DNA of 64,000 bases from the NCBI GenBank assembly GCA_017543265.1, contig JAFYGI010000063.1:1-64000 (forward strand). Reading direction: 5' to 3'. Shown piece by piece: positions 15,466 to 23,604 of this stretch. Position numbers and translations under genes: made by a program. Origin of the DNA: Bacillota bacterium (GTDB lineage Bacteria; Bacillota; Clostridia; Lachnospirales; CAG-274). How positions within the stretch are numbered: the first letter of the stretch is position 1; every line of letters starts with the position of its first letter. Below the pieces are notes generated by a model. That model saw only the letters and a program-made list of their open reading frames with translations. It searched no databases and had not been told where the DNA came from.

Positions 15466-17598
15466 ATGAAAGCCGACAACCTTAAAATCTTATATAAAAA
15501 CGGTTTTAACGTACCGCCGTTTATCACGGTGACGGACACAAAAAACATCGACCTTTCGTTCAGCCGTGCGGAGCTTTTTGCGGTGCGTTCCTCCTTTGGC
15601 GGCGAGGACGGGGAAAAACACTCGTTTGCGGGACAGTACAAAACGCTTTTAAATGTCAAAAGAGCGGATGTGCCCGCCGCCGTTTCAAAGGTATTCAAAA
15701 GCCTTGACAGCGCCGCGGTCTATGCCTCGGCAAAGGGCATAAAAAACGAAAACGGCTGTGTTATAATACAGGAAATGATAGATGCGTCGCTGTCGGGTGT
15801 GGTATTTACCGCAGACCCGCGTGGCGTGCTTAATGAGGCGGTCGTGACCGTCGGCCGCGGCACGGGCGACAATGTGGTAAACGACAGCGGTGAAACGCAG
15901 ACCTATTTTTTTAACCGCAGCGACAAGCTGTGGTACAGCGGCGGACAAGGCGATTTGGCAAGCGGCGATACTCTGACTGCGCTTTTGCAGACAGCCGACC
16001 GCATACAGGCATTGTTCGGCACCTATATCGACATGGAATTTTGCATAAGGGACGATATCGTCTATATTTTGCAGGCACGTCCCGTTACATCCATACACCC
16101 GAAAAGGATAATAATGCTTGACAGCAGCAATATATCGGAAAGCTATCCGGGGATCACCCTCCCGCTTACCCAAAGCTTTGTAAACGAGGTGTATTACCGC
16201 ATTTTTGAGGGCTGTCTTAAAAGATTGTCAAACGACAAAAAGCTGGTCAAAAAAATGCGGCCGTTTTTAAAAAACATGACCGCCTGTGCAAACGGGCGTG
16301 AATACTATGTTATCTCAAATTGGTACGCCTTTTTGTCGCTGCTGCCGTTTTCAAAAAAGATAACGGGTATATGGCAGGAAATGCTCGGCGTGGAGGAAAA
16401 CGACTTTTACGCGCCGAAGATAAAAACAAATGTCTTTCAGCGGGCAAAAATACTTTTTTCGTTTATATATTATCTGTGCACCACACCAAAGCACATGAAA
16501 AAGCTTAACGGCGATTTTGCAAAAAACTACCCTTTCTACCGCCTTAAAGCCGCACAGGCAGGCGATATATATGAGCTTTTGGCGGTATATGAGGATATAA
16601 AGACGGAGATACTGTCCGTATGGGACATTACGCTTGTAAATGATATGTATGCCTTTATTTTTACGCATCTTTCGGGCAGGGGCAAAAAGCTTGATGACAT
16701 AACGCCCGAGAGTATGCAGCCCGTGTTCGCTCTTGACGGCGTAATAAAGGCGTATAAGGCATACGGGGCAAAAAGCGGCGAATATACCGCACTTAAAAAC
16801 AGATATATCGACCTTTACGGCGACAGGATATCGGGCGAGCTGAAGCTGGAAACACCCACATACCGCACCGACCCCGCTCTGCTTGACGTATATGCCGCGA
16901 CCCACGAGCCAAGCGGCATAAAACAGCCGCGCAAAAAAATATTTATTGCACCGTTTACAAGGCGTGCCGTTAAAGGCATAGCAAACCGCGAGACCTCGCG
17001 CCTTAACCGCAGCCGTATTTTCGGCCTTATACGCACGATAATGCTTGATATAGGTGAAATACTGGTAAAAAACAGACTTTTGGACGAAAAAGAGGATGTG
17101 TTTTATCTTTATGCAAGGGAGCTTGAAAATGCGCTGCACCTTGACCCAAAAGCGCTGAAAGCGCTTATTGCGGACAGAAAGCGGCTGTATGCGGGGCTTG
17201 GATCGGTGCCCTATTTCAGGCGGCTGATATTTGCGGACAAAATTGTTGAAAAGACGGGCATTTACACCGTTTCGGCATCGAACAGCCGTGTTTTGTACGG
17301 TGTGGGAACATCGGGTGGAAAGGTCACGGGCGAGGTGCTTGTGGTCAGCGACCCGACCAATGTTAATGCCGAGGGGAAAATAATAGTCACACAATCCACC
17401 GACCCGGGATGGATATTTCTTATACAGGGCTGCAGGGGCATGATAGCCGAAAGAGGCTCTCTTTTAAGCCATACGGCCATAATCTCGCGCGAGCTTAAAA
17501 AGCCCGCGGTCGTAAACGTAAAAAACGCTTCGCGCATACTTAAAACGGGGATGAACGTGGAGCTGGATGCAGACAGAGGGAGGATAAGGATATTATGA
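15466..17598 (+). CDS. PEP-synthase / rifampin-phosphotransferase-like dikinase
   Basis: A 710-residue three-domain enzyme. Residues 1-215 are an ATP-grasp-like PPDK_N domain (VRSSFGGEDGEKHSFAGQ, GVVFTADPRG, ILQARPVTS). A helical middle domain (about 225-600) opens with SESYPGITLPLTQSFVNEV, a pattern typical of rifampin phosphotransferase relatives. The C-terminal swivelling domain carries the phosphohistidine loop RGSLLSHTAIISREL (His about 669). ATP would phosphorylate this His, which passes phosphate to an acceptor. The canonical PEP-synthase pyruvate-binding TIM barrel is not present, so the acceptor is more likely a small molecule or lipid than pyruvate. It overlaps the next gene by 4 bases. 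Confidence 0.85.
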   Translation: MKADNLKILYKNGFNVPPFITVTDTKNIDLSFSRAELFAVRSSFGGEDGEKHSFAGQYKTLLNVKRADVPAAVSKVFKSLDSAAVYASAKGIKNENGCVIIQEMIDASLSGVVFTADPRGVLNEAVVTVGRGTGDNVVNDSGETQTYFFNRSDKLWYSGGQGDLASGDTLTALLQTADRIQALFGTYIDMEFCIRDDIVYILQARPVTSIHPKRIIMLDSSNISESYPGITLPLTQSFVNEVYYRIFEGCLKRLSNDKKLVKKMRPFLKNMTACANGREYYVISNWYAFLSLLPFSKKITGIWQEMLGVEENDFYAPKIKTNVFQRAKILFSFIYYLCTTPKHMKKLNGDFAKNYPFYRLKAAQAGDIYELLAVYEDIKTEILSVWDITLVNDMYAFIFTHLSGRGKKLDDITPESMQPVFALDGVIKAYKAYGAKSGEYTALKNRYIDLYGDRISGELKLETPTYRTDPALLDVYAATHEPSGIKQPRKKIFIAPFTRRAVKGIANRETSRLNRSRIFGLIRTIMLDIGEILVKNRLLDEKEDVFYLYARELENALHLDPKALKALIADRKRLYAGLGSVPYFRRLIFADKIVEKTGIYTVSASNSRVLYGVGTSGGKVTGEVLVVSDPTNVNAEGKIIVTQSTDPGWIFLIQGCRGMIAERGSLLSHTAIISRELKKPAVVNVKNASRILKTGMNVELDADRGRIRIL

Positions 17599-18617
17599 GA
17601 TACAGATGTATATGTTCAAAACCGAATACCGCACTGCTGAAAAAATTTCTTGCTCTTCCCGCGGAAATATACGGCAGCGCACCAAACAGGGAAACGGAAG
17701 AAAAGATATTAAACGGCACACATATTTTAAGCGGGTACTTCGACATAATCCCCTTTGCCGTGCTGGACGAAAACAGGCGGCTTGTAAACCGCTGCATACT
17801 TGCGCACTACAAGGGCGAGGATAAGGCGTACATCGGCTTTTTTGAGGCGCTTGACAATGTTCCCGCGTGCAGGATGCTTTTTGCGTCGGTGGAAAGCCGT
17901 GCCAAAAGTCTTGGCATAAAAAGGCTTATAGGGCCGTACAACTGCTCGCTTTGGCTCGGCAGCCGCTTAAAGCTGGATAAATTTGAAGATACCTATACGG
18001 GCGAACCCTTCAACCCGCACTACTACCCTAAATTATGGCGTGAAAGCGGTTTTGAGATATTCGAGCAGTATCACTCCAATATCTACAAAATACCCGATAC
18101 ACACAACGAAAAATGCCGCAGAAGACTTGAATTTTTCAAGACCTGCGGCTATGAATTTACACATATGACAAGCAGGGACTACTGCCGTCAGCTCGGTGAG
18201 ATATACGAGCTTTTAAGCCGTGTATATTCCGGCTTTCCCGAATACAGGGATATAACAAAGGCGGAATTTATCGCGCTGTACACGCCGCTAAAAAAAATGC
18301 TTAATCTTAAGCGCGACCTGCTTGTTTACAAAGACGGGAAGCTTGCGGCGTTTATGATAGCCTTTCCCGATTATTCAAGGGCAAAAAATATTTTTGACCG
18401 CGCACGGATAAAGCACGACCCACAAAGGCTGGTATTTATGTACCTTGGTGCAGATCCCTCACATATGGGGCTCGGCTCGGCACTTGCGGAGCTTATGCGT
18501 GAGGCACAGGAGGGAAAGCCCTCTGTGGGTGCGCTTATCCACGGCCAAAAGCCGCGCTATTACAGCGAGCTTATAGTGGACAGATATAATTATGCACTCA
18601 TGGCAAAAAATATATAA
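17595..18617 (+). CDS. GNAT-fold N-acyltransferase-like protein
   Basis: A 340-residue protein. The first half has YIGFFEALDN, a hydrophobic helix-strand and GPYNCSLW, followed by GEPFNPHYYPKLWRESGFE. This resembles large GNAT-like proteins of the YghO type. A second acyltransferase-like half (about 180-340) includes LVYKDGKLAAFMIAFPDY and the acyl-CoA loop-like MGLGSALAELM. The substrate is unknown; as the last gene of the lipid island it may acylate the head group made by its neighbours. Its start is ATGA-coupled to the preceding gene. It ends 6 bases from the converging vWA gene, with no obvious terminator between. Confidence 0.7.
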   Translation: MRYRCICSKPNTALLKKFLALPAEIYGSAPNRETEEKILNGTHILSGYFDIIPFAVLDENRRLVNRCILAHYKGEDKAYIGFFEALDNVPACRMLFASVESRAKSLGIKRLIGPYNCSLWLGSRLKLDKFEDTYTGEPFNPHYYPKLWRESGFEIFEQYHSNIYKIPDTHNEKCRRRLEFFKTCGYEFTHMTSRDYCRQLGEIYELLSRVYSGFPEYRDITKAEFIALYTPLKKMLNLKRDLLVYKDGKLAAFMIAFPDYSRAKNIFDRARIKHDPQRLVFMYLGADPSHMGLGSALAELMREAQEGKPSVGALIHGQKPRYYSELIVDRYNYALMAKNI

Positions 18618-18623
18618 GCCGAC

Positions 18624-19262
18624 CTATTCCGTGCAGTAGCTTTCTATCTCTTCTTTCCAGTCCTCGGGTACCGCCATGCAGTCTTTTTGCGTAAAAGTGC
18701 ATACCGCCTTTGCAAGCGCCCTGTAGTTAAGTGCCGTGCCCTTGCGGTCACACTTATACTTAACGGCCTTATCGGCGCTTATGCCCATTCTGCCCGCCTC
18801 TGCCGCGGCATCTATATTGGCACCCAGAAAGAGAAACTCCCAGTTGTGTTTCTCTTTCTTTTTTTCGATAAGCTTTTTTACCTTTTTATAGTCATATTTT
18901 ATGCTGGCATTTTCCATGCCGTCCGTTGTTATAACGACAAGTGTTTTATCGGGACGGATGCCGTTTTTGTGGCGCTTGCCAACACTCTCCACCGTACTGC
19001 CCACAGCGTCCAGAAGCGCGGTGCAGCCCCTGACAAAATATTGCTTTTCGGTCATTTCATCGACCTTGTCAAGCGGTACGTTGTCGTACAATGTTTCGAC
19101 CCTGTCGTCAAACAGCACGGTCGTTACAAAAATGCTTTGCGTTTTATCCTGCTTTTTAAGCATGGAATTGTAGCCGCCTATGGTATCGCTTTCAAGCCCG
19201 CCCATAGAGCCGCTTCTGTCAAGGATAAAGATGATCTCCGCAGTGTTTTTTGTTTCTTTCAT
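18624..19262 (-). CDS. von Willebrand factor A domain protein (TerY/YegL-like)
   Basis: A 212-residue single-domain vWA protein. The metal-ion-dependent adhesion site is intact: DRSGSMGG near residue 15, a Thr in GCTALLDAVG (about 95) and the Asp of VITTDGMEN (about 128). It has no signal peptide or membrane helix, so it is cytosolic, like TerY proteins linked to tellurium-type stress systems. The gene upstream encodes an HTH-like accessory protein. GGAG precedes the ATG. Confidence 0.85.
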   Translation of the reverse strand: MKETKNTAEIIFILDRSGSMGGLESDTIGGYNSMLKKQDKTQSIFVTTVLFDDRVETLYDNVPLDKVDEMTEKQYFVRGCTALLDAVGSTVESVGKRHKNGIRPDKTLVVITTDGMENASIKYDYKKVKKLIEKKKEKHNWEFLFLGANIDAAAEAGRMGISADKAVKYKCDRKGTALNYRALAKAVCTFTQKDCMAVPEDWKEEIESYCTE

Positions 19263-19365
19263 GATAATTATCTCCTTTCAGGGTAGTTTTCCTTTGTTTT
19301 GAGATAATTATATATTAAAGAATATGGCTTGTGGTCGCTTTTGAAGCGACATTTTCGGGGATATT

Positions 19366-19905
19366 TTATACCAGCGTCTGAACGCCGTGCTCGTAAAGGG
19401 CGGTGTTTATCGTATACATATCATAAACGCCGTTTTCGATAAAAAAGCGGATTATAAGGTCAAAAACGCTGCTCGGAGAGAAGGCATAGCCCGCCCGTGC
19501 AAGCATATCCCGTGCCTCGTCAAGGTTCAATTCAAGTGCGATGATAAGCGCAAAGGCTGTCTTTTTGGACGGTTTATAGCTGCTGTCGCACTGCATTTTG
19601 GAAAACAGCTTTCTGTCTATGCACGCACGCTTGTAGACCTCGGCATTGGACAGACCCTTTTCGCCGATAAGCTCAAAAAGCCGTTCTGTGAAGGTCTCTT
19701 CAAGCTGATCTATAACATCGCTTAAATGCCTGCCGCTTGCCTGCATGGGCTCCGCCGCATTGTCACAGACCTCCTCCGACACACAAGCGGACTCCTTTTG
19801 GCGGAAATTTCGCCCCAATGCCGCAGAAAATACTGCCATAGGCTTTGGCTCGGGTATATAGTGCTGTTTTATGTACAGGTCAAGTTTTAAAAATAGTTCT
19901 TTCAT
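19366..19905 (-). CDS. Accessory protein with a C-terminal HTH-like domain, function unknown
   Basis: A 179-residue protein. The N-terminal 25 residues (LFLKLDLYIKQHYIPEPKP) and a variable linker lead to a conserved C-terminal domain of about 110 residues. This begins ETFTERLFELIGEKGLSNAEVYKRACIDRK and ends ARAGYAFSPSSVFDLIIRFF (named here in parts). From memory, the same domain occurs next to vWA or macro-domain proteins in Clostridia and looks like a degenerate Xre-type helix-turn-helix. No catalytic motif is seen. It is followed by the vWA gene 103 bases downstream, with a GTCGCTT/AAGCGAC hairpin between. Confidence 0.6.
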   Translation of the reverse strand: MKELFLKLDLYIKQHYIPEPKPMAVFSAALGRNFRQKESACVSEEVCDNAAEPMQASGRHLSDVIDQLEETFTERLFELIGEKGLSNAEVYKRACIDRKLFSKMQCDSSYKPSKKTAFALIIALELNLDEARDMLARAGYAFSPSSVFDLIIRFFIENGVYDMYTINTALYEHGVQTLV

Positions 19906-19963
19906 ATTCTTTCACCGCATTTCCGATAATAATGACCGCGCCCGCAGCACGGGCAAAGTCAAC

Positions 19964-19989
19964 AAAAAACGCCGCCCCGTAAGGGCGGC
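19964..19989 (-). terminator. Intrinsic terminator after dut
   Basis: GCCGCCC (19971-19977) pairs with GGGCGGC (19983-19989), followed on the minus strand by GTTTTTTG. It ends the nrdD-nrdG-dut operon. Confidence 0.88.
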
Positions 19990-20017
19990 ACAAAAAAGGA
20001 GTAAAATGAAAAGCATT

Positions 20018-20536
20018 TTATTTCCCGCTGCTGCCCAGCTTACCCGCGCCTCTTTCGGACGGTACAGCCTTGAGGACATCATAGGGTATCTCTTCACGCT
20101 CCAGCTCGTTATGCACGCTGTGTACAACGCCCTGGAACAATGCCTTTGTGTAGGGATACACAATATAGGCATCTTCGATCAACTCCCGGATCGCTTCATC
20201 TGTTTTTTCAAGGTCAAGCTTGGTTATAAGCACGGGCTTGTCGTTGGTGTTGGTAGCTGCAAGAAACCACTCGCCGCGGTAGCTTGAATCTATCACGCCT
20301 GCGCTGTATTTAATGCCCTTGCTTCCGCTTGAACCCCTCTCATATATCTGTATATAGTAATCTGCGGGGATGGCGCTTGCTATGCCCGTGGGCACAAGTA
20401 CCGTGGAATGCGGCGGTATCACCATGTTTGTCTGCTCAAAGCAGGGATATATATCCACACCCGCGTTCCAGATCTCCCTTGTCGGTATTTTTGCATCGGG
20501 TCTGACCTTTGCAAAATAAATTTTATCGTCTGTCAT
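20018..20536 (-). CDS. dut: dUTP diphosphatase (dUTPase)
   Basis: A 172-residue trimeric-type dUTPase that hydrolyses dUTP to dUMP. Visible motifs are AGVDIYP (motif I), ERGSSGSKGI (II), GVIDSSYRGEW (III), and the C-terminal P-loop-like ERGAGKLGSSGK (V). The length is a little above the usual 145 because of an insert near residue 115 (TKLDLEKTDEAI). It follows nrdG by one base and belongs to a nucleotide metabolism operon. AAGGAT is its SD, inside the end of nrdG. Confidence 0.9.
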   Translation of the reverse strand: MTDDKIYFAKVRPDAKIPTREIWNAGVDIYPCFEQTNMVIPPHSTVLVPTGIASAIPADYYIQIYERGSSGSKGIKYSAGVIDSSYRGEWFLAATNTNDKPVLITKLDLEKTDEAIRELIEDAYIVYPYTKALFQGVVHSVHNELEREEIPYDVLKAVPSERGAGKLGSSGK

Positions 20537-20537
20537 A

Positions 20538-21032
20538 TCAGTTATCCTTGTGTAAAGTTACATTGTTGTTTGAAAGCGATGCCTGCACGTCGATAACACG
20601 CTGGTTTGACGAGCCCTTCCAATGAAGCTGCGGGTCGCGCAGTTGCTTGACATACGGTCCGTCCACAAGCACGTCCACATATCTGACCGCTTCCAGATCC
20701 TTTATATCATCCCAAAGATAGCCCGTGTACAGCCATACACTTTTTTCGGGGAATTTTTGCTTTACAGTCTCGGCAAGACGTGCTATCTCTTCCCTGTTTT
20801 GCGGATGGAGCGGGTCGCCGCCCGAAAATGTGATACCGGATATATAATCCTTTGACAAATCACGGAAAAGTTCCTCCTCCGCTGCCTTATCAAAAGGCAG
20901 TCCGCCGTTTATATCCCATGTGACGGGATTTTGACAATCCTCACACCGGTGCGTACAGCCGCTCACCCAAAGCACGGTGCGCAGGCCGTCGCCGTTTAAC
21001 ATATCATCATGCGTAATATTATGATATCTCAT
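20538..21032 (-). CDS. nrdG: Anaerobic ribonucleotide reductase activating protein NrdG
   Basis: A 164-residue radical SAM activase. The CX3CX2C cluster motif is Cys26, Cys30 and Cys33 (GCTHRCEDCQ). It also shows the WDINGG segment and the GG of TFSGGDPLHP. It installs the glycyl radical on NrdD, encoded just upstream with only 3 bases between. Confidence 0.95.
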   Translation of the reverse strand: MRYHNITHDDMLNGDGLRTVLWVSGCTHRCEDCQNPVTWDINGGLPFDKAAEEELFRDLSKDYISGITFSGGDPLHPQNREEIARLAETVKQKFPEKSVWLYTGYLWDDIKDLEAVRYVDVLVDGPYVKQLRDPQLHWKGSSNQRVIDVQASLSNNNVTLHKDN

Positions 21033-21035
21033 AAC

Positions 21036-23204
21036 TTACATACTCACCCTATCTGCGATCTCCGCCATTTTTGCGTCGTTAAGACGTGTGTCGCCGTGTA
21101 CGCGCGAATAACTTAAATAGCCGTTCATGCGGTCTATCTTTGTAAGATTGCGGCTGCCGCATTTCGGACATACATCCATTTCAAGCTCCTGATGGCCGCA
21201 GTTGTCACAATACGAAAGGCTGAGGTTCACACCCTCGTAAAAGCCCATATCCATAGCACGGTGTATAAGTGAAACTATAGCGCCCTTATTGTAGTCTATG
21301 GGGTATTTTACATACTGTATCTTGCCGCCGTTCATCAAATTCCAGAAACGCTTTTCAAGGTTTTGCTTCTGTATCGGCGATATCTGCTCGCATACATGGC
21401 AATGGAAGCTGTTTGATACATACTCCCTGTCGGATACGTTTTCAACGATGCCGTATTTCTTTCTGAACTGCTTTACCTGAAGGCCGCAAAGACTCTCTGC
21501 GGGCGTGCCGTAAAGCGCATATAAAACGCCGTCCTCTTTCTTGAATTGATCGACCTTTTTATTTATATACTCCATAACTTCCAATGCAAACTGGCCGTCC
21601 TCCACAAGGCTCTTGTGGTTGTAAAGCTCCTGAAGCTCGTTAAGGGCCGTGATGCCAAAGCTTATCGTTGCAGCCTTAAGCAGGGGCTTTATCTTGTCGT
21701 TAGGCTTTAAATGGCCGCCGTAGAAGCCGCCCTCGCAGTATGCCATGGGGTTGGTCGAGGCCTTCATTTCGCCAAGATACTCTATGGTACGCTTGTGCAG
21801 ACCCCTTATCATTTCCAGATAATAGTCAAGTACCTCGTAAAAATCACGGCTCTCGGAGCGTGCCTTTGCCAGTATCATAGGCAGGTGCAGGCTTATTGCG
21901 CCCATATTGAAGCGGCCTACCGTGATAGCCTTGTCGTTTTCGTCCGCAGGCTGCATACCGCCGCGTTCAAACCAAAGCGAAAGAAAGGCGCGGCAGCCCA
22001 TGGGACTGATAACAACGCCGTATTTTTTATATGCCTCGGCAACATAGCTGTCGCCCGTAAGGCTAAGCCAGTCGGGATACATGGTGTGCGCGGAGCACTC
22101 CACACCCGCCTCAAAAACATCGTAAAGCGGCTTGCCCTCGCCGTGAAGATTTTCGTCATACAAAAATACTATCTTGGGGAACAAAACGGGCTTTTTGTTT
22201 TCTTTTTTGCCCTGTCCGCCGCGGTGTACCTCCAGCGCGGTTATGGATGCCATTTTACCGAATTCACCCTGCGCAAGGCCGAGGGTAATGGTGATAAAAG
22301 GATAATCGCCGCGGGACGAGCCAACGGAGTTAAGCTTGTATTCAAGGCCCTGGAAGCCCTGCTCAAAATCACGCTTTACGCGCTTTTTAGCTGTATCTGC
22401 AATATATTCTTCATCGGCCTGTGTAATGGGAGCGCCGTTTTTGGCAAACTCCATATAGCCGCGCAGCTCGCCGCAGTATTTTTCAAACGACTTTTCTGCG
22501 TAGGGCTCCAGTATTTTGTCTATCTCGGGCACCGTAAAGCCGCCGTACTGCTGGCTTGCGGTGGACAAAACAACATCGCCGATAACATCAAAAGCAACTG
22601 CAAGCGTCTTGGGCTCGTTATACCAAAGGTTGCCCATTTCAAAGCCGCCCTTTAAAACATTTGCCATATCAAAAAGACAGCAGTTCATGGTATCACGCCT
22701 TGCGGACATATCATGGATATAGATATAGCCGTCCTTGCAGGCCTGCTTTTCGTTTGTGGTCAAAAAGAACTTCTGATAAAGCTCCTTGTTAAGGTGGTTG
22801 TATATAAGGCTTCTCTTGGTGGCAACCAGCGCCGAGTCGGTGTTGGAGTTTTCCTTGTCGCCTATATACATAACGGACTGTGCCTTCTGATATACGTCAT
22901 CAAGCATATGCACAAAGTCCTTCTTGTAGTTTCTGTAGTCCTTGTAGCTTTTGGCTACCTTGGGCTCTATTGCCTCAAGTGCGCTTTCAACAAGGTTGTG
23001 CATGGTCTGTATGGGGATCTGTGTAAGGCCCTCCTGCTCTATCCTTGTTTCGACCCAATCACACACCTTGTCATATTCTTCCTGTGTAAATGTATACATA
23101 ACGCGGCTTGCCGATTTGGTGATAGCCGCGATTATTTTCTTATTGTCGTATAATTCAAGAGTATTGTCCTTCTTGATTATATACCTTTTTACTTCACTTT
23201 CCAT
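21036..23204 (-). CDS. nrdD: Anaerobic ribonucleoside-triphosphate reductase NrdD
   Basis: A 722-residue class III ribonucleotide reductase. The N-terminal ATP cone (about 1-95; IIKKDNTLELYDNKKIIAAI) is the allosteric site. The barrel core is followed by a C-terminal zinc motif with CDNCGH and CPKCGS. The glycyl-radical loop is RMNGYLSYSRVHGDTR near the end. It reduces NTPs to dNTPs with formate, and the enzyme is oxygen-labile, so the organism grows anaerobically. It is probably controlled by NrdR through the box at 23411-23426. Confidence 0.96.
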   Translation of the reverse strand: MESEVKRYIIKKDNTLELYDNKKIIAAITKSASRVMYTFTQEEYDKVCDWVETRIEQEGLTQIPIQTMHNLVESALEAIEPKVAKSYKDYRNYKKDFVHMLDDVYQKAQSVMYIGDKENSNTDSALVATKRSLIYNHLNKELYQKFFLTTNEKQACKDGYIYIHDMSARRDTMNCCLFDMANVLKGGFEMGNLWYNEPKTLAVAFDVIGDVVLSTASQQYGGFTVPEIDKILEPYAEKSFEKYCGELRGYMEFAKNGAPITQADEEYIADTAKKRVKRDFEQGFQGLEYKLNSVGSSRGDYPFITITLGLAQGEFGKMASITALEVHRGGQGKKENKKPVLFPKIVFLYDENLHGEGKPLYDVFEAGVECSAHTMYPDWLSLTGDSYVAEAYKKYGVVISPMGCRAFLSLWFERGGMQPADENDKAITVGRFNMGAISLHLPMILAKARSESRDFYEVLDYYLEMIRGLHKRTIEYLGEMKASTNPMAYCEGGFYGGHLKPNDKIKPLLKAATISFGITALNELQELYNHKSLVEDGQFALEVMEYINKKVDQFKKEDGVLYALYGTPAESLCGLQVKQFRKKYGIVENVSDREYVSNSFHCHVCEQISPIQKQNLEKRFWNLMNGGKIQYVKYPIDYNKGAIVSLIHRAMDMGFYEGVNLSLSYCDNCGHQELEMDVCPKCGSRNLTKIDRMNGYLSYSRVHGDTRLNDAKMAEIADRVSM

Positions 23205-23275
23205 AAAAATAGTCCTCCCCGGTCAAAAAATGACCATAATGTTTTAACAAAATTCAAACGGTTATATTTACCCCG

Positions 23276-23301
23276 AAAAAACAGTCACCGCAGACTGACT
23301 G
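23276..23301 (-). promoter_or_regulatory. Terminator-like hairpin in the nrdD leader (candidate attenuator)
   Basis: On the minus strand CAGTCA (23301-23296) pairs with TGACTG (23287-23282), followed directly by TTTTTT (23281-23276). It sits between the promoter and the nrdD start, where a terminator would only make sense as an attenuator. No known riboswitch consensus is recognised. Confidence 0.5.
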
Positions 23302-23402
23302 CCCCGTCAATGGCGGAAACATCATGCCCGCAGCAGCACAAAACAACTATATCTACAGCGGACAGCGCGCTCCTGTCCGCACCCATATTTAGTTCTTATA
23401 CT

Positions 23403-23432
23403 ATTTTACAACTCTATATATAGTATTGTCAA
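23403..23432 (-). promoter_or_regulatory. Sigma-A promoter of nrdD-nrdG-dut
   Basis: TTGACA (23432-23427) and TAAAAT (23408-23403) on the minus strand with an 18-base spacer. The spacer is occupied by the NrdR-like box. Confidence 0.75.
23411..23426. promoter_or_regulatory. NrdR-like box in the nrdD promoter
   Basis: ACTCTATATATAGTAT matches the NrdR consensus acaCwAtATaTwGtgt at 14 of 16 positions and lies inside the promoter spacer, ideal for repression by NrdR-dATP. A weaker second half-matching site begins about 30 bases away at 23381 (9 of 16); NrdR boxes usually come in pairs 31 or 32 bases apart. nrdR itself is not in the window. Confidence 0.65.
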
Positions 23433-23564
23433 CCCAAAATATATTAATTTTTAGTTAACAAAATATCAATGCGGCATAGCGCCCCTCAAACAGCGGATAG
23501 TTAAATTTTTGTGTAACATAACCGTAATATTTGTAACCTTGGTGTAAAACATACGTTTGAGACG

Positions 23565-23599
23565 GGAATAAAAAAGGATACCCGCGGGGATATCCTTTT
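23565..23599 (-). terminator. Intrinsic terminator after coaX
   Basis: AAAAGGATA (23572-23580) pairs with TATCCTTTT (23591-23599); the minus-strand stem is followed by a T-rich run. It closes the iorA-paaK-panT-coaX operon. Confidence 0.87.
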
Positions 23600-23604
23600 A
23601 ATAA

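Larger units (their letters stand above)
23205..23604. other. 400-base nrdD leader and promoter region with coaX terminator
   Basis: Contains, reading the minus strand: the coaX terminator (23565-23599), an unassigned stretch, the nrdD promoter with NrdR-like box (23403-23432), then a leader of about 190 bases. The leader carries a GCGGACA/TGTCCGC hairpin, a terminator-like hairpin (23276-23301) and GGTCA-TTTTT-TGACC next to the Shine-Dalgarno. No protein gene seen. Confidence 0.65.

Noticed and set aside
16351-17394. Leftward open frame of about 347 codons opposite the dikinase gene
   Set aside because: No SD, odd Cys/Arg/Tyr-rich composition, and it covers conserved domains on the other strand.
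23205-23400. Cobalamin or purine riboswitch upstream of nrdD
   Set aside because: No B12 box and no purine core sequence is visible; only an unclassified structured leader is claimed.
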